Source: Prolixibacteraceae bacterium
GTDB lineage: Bacteria; Bacteroidota; Bacteroidia; Bacteroidales; Prolixibacteraceae
Length of the DNA stretch: 64,000 nt
Direction of reading: 5' to 3'
Assembly (NCBI GenBank): GCA_003457135.1
Contig: DMSQ01000097.1
Coordinates: 35,269 to 99,268 of the forward strand
In this document: positions 50,398-57,451 of the stretch, piece by piece
Layout of the letters: each line of letters begins with the position of its first letter
Position numbering within the stretch: the stretch's first letter is position 1
Notes under the pieces: model-generated
What the model was told of the DNA's origin: nothing
What the model saw: the letters and a program-made list of their open reading frames with translations, nothing else
The model's database searches: none
Position numbers and translations under genes: made by a program

Positions 50398-50655
50398 CTA
50401 TTCTTCAGGAAGGTTATTCTTTATCAGGTTACTTTTACTCCTGATATTTTCAACAGCCAGTTCGAGCCGTTCTCTGTTGTTTTTACTCTGAAGCAAATAC
50501 TGGGTTTCAATAGTTGCGTTGTATTCATCAAGTGACATCATTACAATGCTCTTACCCTTTGGCCGATGCACAACCAGCAATTCGGCATTGTCGGAAACAG
50601 CATCAAGGCTTGTTTTTAAATGTTGCCTTAATTCGGAATAATTAACAGCTTTCAT
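50398..50655 (-). CDS. yefM: YefM/Phd-family antitoxin
   Basis: An 85-residue antitoxin starting MKAVNYSELRQHLKTSLDAV, with VVHRPKGKSIVMMSLDEYNA, the Phd/YefM DNA-binding and dimerisation domain. The C-terminal tail (residues about 55-85) would wrap the YoeB toxin. As in other bacteria the antitoxin comes first in the operon and is expected to repress its own promoter, where CGTAC repeats surround the -7 box. Confidence 0.94.
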   Translation of the reverse strand: MKAVNYSELRQHLKTSLDAVSDNAELLVVHRPKGKSIVMMSLDEYNATIETQYLLQSKNNRERLELAVENIRSKSNLIKNNLPEE

Positions 50656-50673
50656 AGTGTTTATACATTATAT

Positions 50674-50690
50674 CGTACAAAATTACGTAC
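50674..50690 (-). promoter_or_regulatory. Promoter and putative operator of yefM-yoeB
   Basis: The minus strand carries TAATTTTG (50685-50678), a TAnnTTTG -7 element, 23 bases before the yefM ATG. On the plus strand it is bracketed by two CGTAC motifs (50674-50678 and 50686-50690). Their placement suggests the YefM binding site, by analogy with TGTACA-type sites elsewhere. Confidence 0.5.
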
Positions 50691-50766
50691 TTTATTTGTA
50701 TTTTACTGTACTATCTGCAAGATAATATTCAACTTGGTAATCTTATCAGATAATTCTTCAATGCAA

Positions 50767-50846
50767 GTGACGGGGGCCTTCGAGTCACTCCGTCAGTAAC
50801 CGCATAGTTATTGCAAAGCCGTCTCAAAGGGAATTGGGACTGCTTT
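50767..50846. repeat. Second copy of the hairpin-terminator block, upstream of yefM-yoeB
   Basis: GTGACGGGGG...CGTCAGTAACCGCATAGTTATTG...GCCGTCTCAAAGGGAATTGGGAC is a diverged copy of 50022-50106, in the same orientation. The toxin-antitoxin module therefore lies between two direct repeats of about 80 bases. The rest of the spacer to 51133 has no gene. It shows small palindromes (GGGGC-CTT-GCCCC near 50934 and TCCGCC-CACT-GGCGGA near 50994) and a CCCTAAATGCAGTCGAAGGG-like repeat near 51074. Confidence 0.75.
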
Positions 50847-51133
50847 CCTTTTTGTTAACTTCCTAATCAATAGGCGCATTTTCATTCCCGTTTTAGCCCT
50901 CCATTTTATTTTCGGACTATGCTTTTACAAATTGGGGCCTTGCCCCTTTCACGTTTGCGAAGATTTATTCATCGAATCAGAGTCCTTAAAGGATCCGCCC
51001 ACTGGCGGATAAAAGCACAGTGTGTAATGAAATGATAACCTGCGACATGCAAATATTCATCAACGCCACGCTCCCTAAATGCAGTCGAAGGGAGTCGAAT
51101 GGAATATCCGCAATAATCGTTAGATCTTACCGG

Positions 51134-52156
51134 CTATGGTTTCCTTAACTGATCCTCGATAGCTTGATCAATCACCACTGTATTCGAAACCGAAACATCG
51201 CGGGCGACAAATAATCCGAGAACGGGTTTCCCGTCGCTGGAAATAAAATTGCTTTTAATATTGGCCGAAGGAACACTAAATAACGAACCAGTCGAACTTT
51301 GATTAATCATTTGGAAATAGTAATAATAGGCAAATTCTGAAATGGAGGATTGTTTAATGTAGATTTTATCTTTCAGATTAATTCTTCGGTCTTCCGGCTT
51401 TTTTGGATCGTGGAAATCGGTGTAAATTTCGAGCTTTGAAATATAATTTCCATCCACAAATTCGTCACTGGCAATGGCCAAACGATCGGCATCGTGAACG
51501 AGCGTATCATTGATAAATACATCCCACTTGTAATAATTGCCCAGCCCTTTGGGTTCTTTGCCATACGAAAATATACCAAGGAAAAGCTTGTTGCCGCGCA
51601 TCGACGGAAATACCTGGATCGAATCAATCGGTTCCACTTTGGTCAGTTTGTCCTTGGCTGTTAAAGTTACACCTTGCGATTGTATCGTTAAAGTGTATTC
51701 GCGACCAGCAACACCTTTGAAGCTTTTATTGTGGGGAATCCGGTACATACCTTTTTTCTGCTGATCTTCAACCAATGAAATTGAATTTGCAGGAGCAGCA
51801 TTGTCTGAAAGGATTACTACTGCCCCGCTCACTCCCGGATAGGCTTCATCCTGATTTACCTTTAGTGTTTTGTAAAGGAACACTGTCGGCTCGTCCTGTG
51901 TTGTAATGCCGGCTTCAACGCCAAATAAATTCAGGTTTTCGTCGTTCAGTTTCACTTCAATCACATCTTCGCACGAACTGAGAAGGATGGTAGAAATCAG
52001 TAAGACAGCAAAAGTCAGAAGACCGAAGTCCGAAGACCGAAGATTGGAGACCGAAGACCGGAGACCGAAGTCCGAAGCCATTTTGCCAGGTGCCAGCCGC
52101 CAGCCGCCAGTCGCTTTTAGTCCATTGCATCCGCTTTTGATAATATTGTTTTTCAT
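51134..52156 (-). CDS. DUF4249 lipoprotein, partner of the TonB-dependent receptor
   Basis: The 340-residue protein has the lipobox region LLTFAVLLISTILLSSCEDV (lipidated Cys at about 62) and the DUF4249 pattern (GVEAGITTQDEPTVFLYKTL; GREYTLTIQSQGVTLTAKD; YYYYFQMINQSSTGSLFSVP). DUF4249 proteins sit on the outer membrane beside SusC-like or FecA-like receptors; the ligand is unknown. The N terminus is odd. MKNNIIK fits the start of a signal peptide, but about 39 residues coded by tandem repeats separate it from the hydrophobic core. An alternative start at 52081 (MASDFGLRSS) would skip part of the insert. It is 12 bases after the receptor gene. Confidence 0.82.
   Translation of the reverse strand: MKNNIIKSGCNGLKATGGWRLAPGKMASDFGLRSSVSNLRSSDFGLLTFAVLLISTILLSSCEDVIEVKLNDENLNLFGVEAGITTQDEPTVFLYKTLKVNQDEAYPGVSGAVVILSDNAAPANSISLVEDQQKKGMYRIPHNKSFKGVAGREYTLTIQSQGVTLTAKDKLTKVEPIDSIQVFPSMRGNKLFLGIFSYGKEPKGLGNYYKWDVFINDTLVHDADRLAIASDEFVDGNYISKLEIYTDFHDPKKPEDRRINLKDKIYIKQSSISEFAYYYYFQMINQSSTGSLFSVPSANIKSNFISSDGKPVLGLFVARDVSVSNTVVIDQAIEDQLRKP
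52014..52114 (-). repeat. Two short-unit tandem repeats inside the DUF4249 signal-peptide region
   Basis: 52014-52078 consists of GAAGACCGAAGTCC-type units (about 7-9 bases, seven or so imperfect copies). 52086-52114 holds CCAGCCG units. Both are in frame and encode ASDFGLRSSVSNLRSSDFGL and GGWRLAPGK. They fall between the basic start and the hydrophobic core of the signal peptide. Confidence 0.8.
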
Positions 52157-52168
52157 GACTGGAGAAAA

Positions 52169-54514
52169 TTAAAAGTTAAAATTGTAGGTAATTGATGGAA
52201 TCACACTTCCAATAATGGATAAACGGGTGGCTTCAGAAACGTTCGGATTATCCTCGTTCTGGCGGAAAGTCACAGAATAGGCATTTCTTCGGGCATAAAC
52301 GTTGTAAATGGAGAAGTTCAGCGACTGTTTAAACTTGCGCCGGTCGTTCTTTTTAAAATCGTAGGTGAGCGAAAGGTCTAACCGGTGATAATCAGGAATG
52401 CGGTTACTGTTCCGGTCGGCGTAATAATAGATTGTATTTCCCTGCACATCGTATTTGGCAATGGGGTACGAAGTTGGGTTTCCGGTCGAAAACACCCAGG
52501 TTGAGGATAAATTCAAGCGTTTGGCCAGTTCGTAATTGGCAACCAGCGAAACGTTGTGCGTGCGGTCGTAACTTGAAGGATATGCTTTGTTGCTGTTGAT
52601 GCCCGGAATCTCGCGCATTGATTTCGAAAGGGTGTAACTTAACCAACCCGTCAGGCGGCCTTCCTGCTTTTTGGCATACAGTTCAAGTCCATATGCGTAA
52701 CCTTTTCCCCTCAGTAATTCCGTTTCGAGGTCTTCGTTAAGGAACAATTCTGCCCCGTCAATGTAGTCAATCACATTGTTCATTTTTTTGTAATAAACCT
52801 CGGCTGAAGTTTCGAACATGTTGTCATTGAAATTCCTGAAATAACCCAATCCAAGCTGATTGGCAATCAGTGGTTTGATGTAACTGTTGCTGGGCAACCA
52901 GATGTCGAGCGGAGTGGGTGAATTCGTGTTCGAAATCAAATGAAGGTTTTGCGCCATCCGGTTGTACGAAGCTTTGATTGAACTTTCCGGAGTCAGCATG
53001 TATTTCACTGCCAGTCGGGGTTCCAGATTGTGGTAAGGCGGTGGAATCAGTTCGCCAGAGCCGTATTCTTTGATATCAGTAACTTCGTCTTCATTGGGCT
53101 GACCGGGGTTTTGATATTCCCTCACTTTTCCTTTCCCGATTTGCTGAAAATACGAGTAGCGTAAACCATATCTCAGTGTCAGTTTCGGGCCAATGGTTTG
53201 TTCGTTCGATACATACAACGAGTTGTCAACCGCGTTATAATTGGTCAGTTTCAGGTCCGAAAAATACGAACCTTCGTTGGCATCAACCGCTCCCGGTTCA
53301 AAATGATGATAAATCAGGTTGAACCCAAGTGTCAGTTTATTATTCGAATTCAGGTACCACGAAAAATCTTCCTTGAAATTGTAGTCCGAAATCTGCGAAG
53401 TCCAGTCGAACTGGTCGGCTGCTGATTCCGGAACGCCCAAATTATAGTTGTACCTCGAGAAAATAAGTGAAGTATTCGAGAATAATTTGTTACTGAAAAG
53501 GTGGTTCCAGCGGGCCGTGGAAGTCAGGTTTCCCCAGCGCATGTAAATTGATTCTCCAGCTTTGAAATAATCATCTCCGGTGTAAGCCGAAAGGTATATC
53601 CGGTTTTTATCGTTGATTTCCACATTTGTTTTCAGGTTCAGGTCGTAAAAATACAGTTGGTTATCCTGAAGTTCTTCAATTCCAATGGCTTTTCCCAACA
53701 CATCGGCATAGGTACGACGGCCAGATACAATGAAGCTCCATTTATCTTTGATGATGGGCCCTTCAACGGTCAGGCGGCTCGAAATATTGCCGATACCTCC
53801 ACTCATTCCCAATTGCTGCGAGTTCCCATCCTTCATGCGGATGTCAATCACCGACGAGGCTTTTCCGCCATATTCAGCCGGGATTCCACCTTTAAAAACC
53901 TCAACATCTTTGATCGCATCCGAATTAAACACAGAAAAGAAACCCAGCAAATGCGAGGCGTTGTAAACCGGCGCTTCATCCAGGATCATCAGGTTTTCGT
54001 CGGGACCGCCGCCGCGTACATACAAACCCGAACTTCCTTCGCCACCATTCTGAATTCCGGGCAACAGTGTGATACTTTTGATGATATCAACTTCGCCCAT
54101 AAACGAAGGAAGCTTTCTGATCATTTTCACCTGGACTTTTTCCATACTCATCTGGAGACTTTCCACGTTCCGGTTTTTCTTTACGCCGGTAATCACCACT
54201 TCGTCAAGCTGTTTGGTATCCTCTTCAAGCAACACGTTCAGTTGTTTGCTTGCATTCAGGTTAATCAAGGGAGTTTGGGTTTGAAATCCGATGTACGAAA
54301 AGGTAACCGAATAACTTCCTTCCGGCACCGAAATGGAATAAAATCCATAGGGATTGGTGATGACCCCGGTTTTAAGCTGCGGAATGTAAATCGTGGCGCC
54401 AATCAGGGCTTCGCCGTTGGCTTTATCTTTCAGGTAGCCGCTCAGGGTAACCATGGCAGAAAATCCGGGAACCGAAAGAATAAAAAGGAGTAGGATAATA
54501 CTGAACTGTTTCAT
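52169..54514 (-). CDS. TonB-dependent outer-membrane receptor with carboxypeptidase-like N-terminal domain
   Basis: I start at 54514 (MKQFSIILLLFILSVPGFSA), a clean signal peptide; the open frame continues upstream to 54697 without sense. The 781-residue protein has a CarboxypepD_reg domain (LSGYLKDKANGEALIGATIY and GFYSISVPEGSYSVTFSYIG, residues about 22-105). A plug domain follows (KSITLLPGIQNGGEGSSGLY, VRGGGPDENLMILDEAPVYN). A 22-strand barrel ends in an aromatic residue (SITYNFNF). It belongs to the group paired with DUF4249 rather than SusD. The substrate is unknown; uptake would depend on TonB-ExbBD encoded elsewhere. Confidence 0.92.
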   Translation of the reverse strand: MKQFSIILLLFILSVPGFSAMVTLSGYLKDKANGEALIGATIYIPQLKTGVITNPYGFYSISVPEGSYSVTFSYIGFQTQTPLINLNASKQLNVLLEEDTKQLDEVVITGVKKNRNVESLQMSMEKVQVKMIRKLPSFMGEVDIIKSITLLPGIQNGGEGSSGLYVRGGGPDENLMILDEAPVYNASHLLGFFSVFNSDAIKDVEVFKGGIPAEYGGKASSVIDIRMKDGNSQQLGMSGGIGNISSRLTVEGPIIKDKWSFIVSGRRTYADVLGKAIGIEELQDNQLYFYDLNLKTNVEINDKNRIYLSAYTGDDYFKAGESIYMRWGNLTSTARWNHLFSNKLFSNTSLIFSRYNYNLGVPESAADQFDWTSQISDYNFKEDFSWYLNSNNKLTLGFNLIYHHFEPGAVDANEGSYFSDLKLTNYNAVDNSLYVSNEQTIGPKLTLRYGLRYSYFQQIGKGKVREYQNPGQPNEDEVTDIKEYGSGELIPPPYHNLEPRLAVKYMLTPESSIKASYNRMAQNLHLISNTNSPTPLDIWLPSNSYIKPLIANQLGLGYFRNFNDNMFETSAEVYYKKMNNVIDYIDGAELFLNEDLETELLRGKGYAYGLELYAKKQEGRLTGWLSYTLSKSMREIPGINSNKAYPSSYDRTHNVSLVANYELAKRLNLSSTWVFSTGNPTSYPIAKYDVQGNTIYYYADRNSNRIPDYHRLDLSLTYDFKKNDRRKFKQSLNFSIYNVYARRNAYSVTFRQNEDNPNVSEATRLSIIGSVIPSITYNFNF

Positions 54515-54546
54515 TGTTTTCTGTTTTCTGAACACTATATTCATGA

Positions 54547-54577
54547 ATCCTGACGCATTTTCAAAACCTGTCAGGAT
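54547..54577. repeat. Palindrome upstream of the TonB receptor gene
   Basis: ATCCTGAC at 54547 pairs with GTCAGGAT at 54570-54577 across a 15-base loop (GCATTTTCAAAACCT). The AAAACCTGTC segment resembles the palindrome at 22770-22800. Confidence 0.55.
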
Positions 54578-54757
54578 AGAGTTTGACTTATAGATTGGAT
54601 TTTTCTGAATAGGTTGCTTTTCGCTTTCGCAAATTACTCTCCAATCCCGATTAAATTGTTTTTTTATGGCGCAACAAAGAAAATGACTTGTGTACAAACT
54701 GAAACAAAAAAAATCTATGAATGGTTAGTTTTTGTCGGTGAAAGACGGGTTAAACAA

Positions 54758-54789
54758 GTCAGGGCTTCACTTAGGAGTGAAACCCTGAC
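54758..54789. repeat. 14-bp hairpin in the receptor-GIN spacer
   Basis: GTCAGGGCTTCACT, loop TAGG, AGTGAAACCCTGAC, with one internal mismatch. It lies in a 700-base spacer (54515-55218) that otherwise holds only a gene remnant and the GIN-gene promoter. It is similar in build to 50024-50054. Confidence 0.7.
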
Positions 54790-54869
54790 TAAAAGATTAC
54801 ATCGGCTGGTGAGGATTGCCAATCTTCTTCAGCAATCATAAGCATTAGGGTTTGTTCTGAATGGTACGG

Positions 54870-55130
54870 TCATTCATATTCATAAACCGTTTCGCCGTCA
54901 ACTTTAATTGGATAGTCCAGGTCGTTATATTCATACGTGTGAGTCGTGATTTCCAGCCATTCTATATCCATTGGAATTTCACCATAAAGTGTATAAGTCT
55001 CTTTTGTAATGTTGTTCTGATTAGTGTTCCGTCCGGGGAAAATGAGCTTGTTGAACGGGAAATACGGGTTCTTTTGATTATCAAATTCGTATTCGGTTTC
55101 GTTGCTTAATCTGTTTTTTCCAAAATTAAT
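54870..55130 (-). pseudogene. N-terminally truncated Bacteroidota lipoprotein remnant
   Basis: An open frame of about 86 codons without a start reads GKNRLSNETEYEFDNQKNPY, FPFNKLIFPGRNTNQNNITK and ends THTYEYNDLDYPIKV...YEYE at TGA 54872-54870. The YEFDNQKNPY ... NQNNITKE pattern and TYEYND repeats are typical of the C-terminal half of YD-like lipoproteins common in Bacteroidota. An upstream TAA (55133-55131) closes the frame and no signal peptide exists. So only the last third of such a gene survives. Confidence 0.6.
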
Positions 55131-55158
55131 TTATCCCGTTTTGCAACTTCCCCAATAA

Positions 55159-55189
55159 TTTGCCGTCTATAAAAACGTTTATATGTTTG
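55159..55189 (+). promoter_or_regulatory. Consensus promoter of the GIN-domain gene
   Basis: TTTG (55159-55162), 19-base spacer, TATGTTTG (55182-55189): a full match to the Bacteroidota TTTG / TAnnTTTG promoter, 30 bases before the ATG at 55219. It excludes the longer start at 55183, which lies within the -7 box. Confidence 0.8.
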
Positions 55190-55218
55190 TAAAAAATAAT
55201 CCGTTAATAGTAAGTACT

Positions 55219-55929
55219 ATGAAAACAAAACTAGCAACAGCATTTCTTTTATTCGTATCTTTCCTTTCAGTCCTACAGGCTAAGGCCGATGAACAAACCC
55301 GTAAAGTTGATCCGTTTACTGAAATTTCTCTCCGTATTTCGGCCAATGTGCATTTGGAGCAAGGTGCAAAGCAAAACCTCGAAATTGTTGCCAAACCATC
55401 AACACTGGATGAAATTATTACTGAAGTTAAAGACGGAAAACTGATCATCCGTTTCCCAAACAAAGACTATTTCTGGAGAACATTTCAACCTGGTGAAATA
55501 ACCATTTACATTACCACTCCTGAAATTAACGGATTGGGAGTTTCGGGTTCAGGCGATATTATTGCCGAAGATGAAATTAAAACCAAAACCCTTGATATGG
55601 CTGTAAGCGGGAGCGGAAACATCAAACTTTCAGAACTTTCGGCTGAGCGTGTTAAATCGGTTATCTCAGGCTCTGGCGATATTATCGTTGCCGGAAAAAC
55701 TACAGCCCAGGATTTGAGTGTCAACATTTCGGGCAGCGGAAATTTCAAAGGACTTGATTTTAGTTCCGATGATGTTACAGTTAAAATTGCAGGTTCCGGA
55801 AATGTGGGCGTTGAAGCCAATAAAAATCTGTACGTTCGTTTAGCCGGCTCCGGAAATGTAACTTACAAAGGCAAGCCTATGATTGACCAATCCATCGCCG
55901 GTTCCGGATCGGTCAGAAGTGCAAAATAG
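55219..55929 (+). CDS. GIN-domain (DUF2807) protein, putative periplasmic auto-transporter adhesin-like head
   Basis: A 236-residue secreted protein (MKTKLATAFLLFVSFLSVLQA signal). The start at 55219 is set by the promoter. DUF2807 proteins form a right-handed beta-helix; here VSGSGDI, VSGSGNI, ISGSGDI, ISGSGNF, IAGSGNV, LAGSGNV and IAGSGSV recur about every 20 residues, which is the turn of the helix. The family often responds to envelope stress or sits with anti-sigma factors, but no regulator is adjacent here. Function not known. Confidence 0.9.
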   Translation: MKTKLATAFLLFVSFLSVLQAKADEQTRKVDPFTEISLRISANVHLEQGAKQNLEIVAKPSTLDEIITEVKDGKLIIRFPNKDYFWRTFQPGEITIYITTPEINGLGVSGSGDIIAEDEIKTKTLDMAVSGSGNIKLSELSAERVKSVISGSGDIIVAGKTTAQDLSVNISGSGNFKGLDFSSDDVTVKIAGSGNVGVEANKNLYVRLAGSGNVTYKGKPMIDQSIAGSGSVRSAK

Positions 55930-55985
55930 AAAAGAATTTGTTTTGTTTAGGCAACGCTCAATTAAGTGAAAAAATAAATTTTTAT

Positions 55986-56020
55986 GGTGGCTGTAAGACG
56001 ATACAGACCACCTTTTTTTT
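55986..56020 (+). terminator. Rho-independent terminator after the GIN gene
   Basis: GGTGGCTGTA and TACAGACCACC pair with one bulge around AGACGA, followed by eight T. Nearly the same hairpin ends the next gene (57411-57444). Confidence 0.88.
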
Positions 56021-56143
56021 GTGAAAAAACTACGCTTTTTTTTGTTGTTCTTTGTTAACTGACTGGACTATTTATAGATAGTCACCTAATAAATATCAAA
56101 CTTTTTATTATTTTGCGCAGGTAAATTTTTTAATTAAAGTTTC

Positions 56144-57373
56144 ATGATAAAAAATAAGCTATTGCTATTTTTCGGTGTGATTTTCTTCTTTTCCTTTTCA
56201 AAGAGTCCCGAATTTTCTCAGTGGCGAGGGCCCGGCCGCGATGGTATTTATCCTGAAAAGGGATTGTTAAAAGAGTGGCCTGACGGCGGCCCTTCGATGT
56301 TATGGTCATACGATGGGCTTGGCGCCGGGCACAGCAGTGTGGGCATTGGCGATGGAAAAATATTTATCACAGGAATGCCTGATACAACCGGTATCCTATA
56401 TTCCTTTGATTTGAAAGGAACCCTTTTGTGGAAAAAAGAATATGGATTGGAGTGGAAAACAAATTATACAGGACCGCGGTCAACTCCAACGGTGGTTGAC
56501 CAATTGGTTTACCTTGAAAGCGGACAGGGAGTGGTTTATTGTTTCGAGGCCAATTCAGGAGATATAAAATGGTCGGTTGACCTGCTGAAAAAATTCGACG
56601 CCGGAAATATACAATGGGGCATGGCCGAATCGTTGCTGATTGATGGCAACCGGATAATCTGCACCCCGGGTGGAAAAGATAATAACGTGGTGGCATTGAA
56701 CCGGTTTACCGGTGAAACAATCTGGACTAGTAAAGGATTTGGAGAGCCTGCCGCTTATTGTTCCCCGGTACTTGTAAACCATGACAAAACCCGGTTAATT
56801 GTTACCATGACCGCCACGTCAGTTATCGGGATTGATGCCGAAACCGGTGAATTATATTGGAGGGTCGAACAGCAACAGACAAATAAGATACATGCGAATA
56901 CTCCGGTTTATGCGAATGGAATGATATATTGTTCGAGCGCTTATGGTGATAAGAACAGCGGGATACTGGCCCTGAAATTATCTGCTGATGGGAAACATGC
57001 TGAACAGGCATGGCGAAATGAGAAGTATCAGAATCTGATGGGAGGGATTATCATAAAGGATGGAACGATCTACGGATCGGCGTATAAAAAAAATAATTGG
57101 TATTCACTGAATTCGACAACCGGACAGGAAAAATTGATTTCAGGTGATTTTGGTGGAGGTGTAATCCTGTATGCTGATGGCATGTTCTATTGCTACAGCG
57201 AAAAAGGCCAGTTAGGATTGGTTGATATGAATCCTGATGGATTTACGATAAAGGGCAAATTTGATGTTTCTTTTGGTACCGGTGAACATTGGGCCCATCC
57301 TGTAATTCATGATCGCAGGCTTTACCTGAGGCATGGTAATTCGCTGATGGCATTCCATATTGCCGAAAAATAA
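56144..57373 (+). CDS. PQQ-binding-like beta-propeller protein
   Basis: A 409-residue secreted protein (MIKNKLLLFFGVIFFFSFS). WRGPGRDGIYPEKGLLKEWP and LLWSYDGLGAGHSS are the typical start of WRGPxRDG-type PQQ-like propellers. Blade motifs recur (YSFDLKGTLLWKKEY, YCFEANSGDIKWSVDL, VALNRFTGETIWTSK, IGIDAETGELYWRVE). There is no cytochrome domain and no clear dehydrogenase active-site Cys pair, so PQQ binding is doubtful. Related proteins occur in polysaccharide-degradation regions. It is flanked by two near-identical terminators, so it is a single-gene unit. Confidence 0.85.
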   Translation: MIKNKLLLFFGVIFFFSFSKSPEFSQWRGPGRDGIYPEKGLLKEWPDGGPSMLWSYDGLGAGHSSVGIGDGKIFITGMPDTTGILYSFDLKGTLLWKKEYGLEWKTNYTGPRSTPTVVDQLVYLESGQGVVYCFEANSGDIKWSVDLLKKFDAGNIQWGMAESLLIDGNRIICTPGGKDNNVVALNRFTGETIWTSKGFGEPAAYCSPVLVNHDKTRLIVTMTATSVIGIDAETGELYWRVEQQQTNKIHANTPVYANGMIYCSSAYGDKNSGILALKLSADGKHAEQAWRNEKYQNLMGGIIIKDGTIYGSAYKKNNWYSLNSTTGQEKLISGDFGGGVILYADGMFYCYSEKGQLGLVDMNPDGFTIKGKFDVSFGTGEHWAHPVIHDRRLYLRHGNSLMAFHIAEK

Positions 57374-57410
57374 ACCATTTTTCAGTACATCCCCAAAATA
57401 AAATAAAAAA

Positions 57411-57444
57411 GGTGGCTGTATGATTTACAGGCCACCTTTTTTTT
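57411..57444. terminator. Bidirectional terminator between the PQQ and GH109 genes
   Basis: GGTGGCTGTA, TGATT, TACAGGCCACC with T8 on the right and a run of A on the left. It can end both convergent genes. Confidence 0.88.
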
Positions 57445-57451
57445 GAAATCC

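Noticed and set aside
50987..51010. TCCGCC-CACT-GGCGGA hairpin as a terminator of the DUF4249 gene or TA operon
   Set aside because: It has no T run in either direction and is more than 100 bases from either gene end; it was treated as an intergenic palindrome.
54614..54841. Plus-strand ORF of 75 codons in the spacer upstream of the TonB receptor
   Set aside because: It spans the 14-bp hairpin and shows no recognisable motif or promoter.
54861..55109. Plus-strand ORF of 82 codons
   Set aside because: It is the antisense of the YD-like lipoprotein remnant, whose minus-strand reading is convincing.
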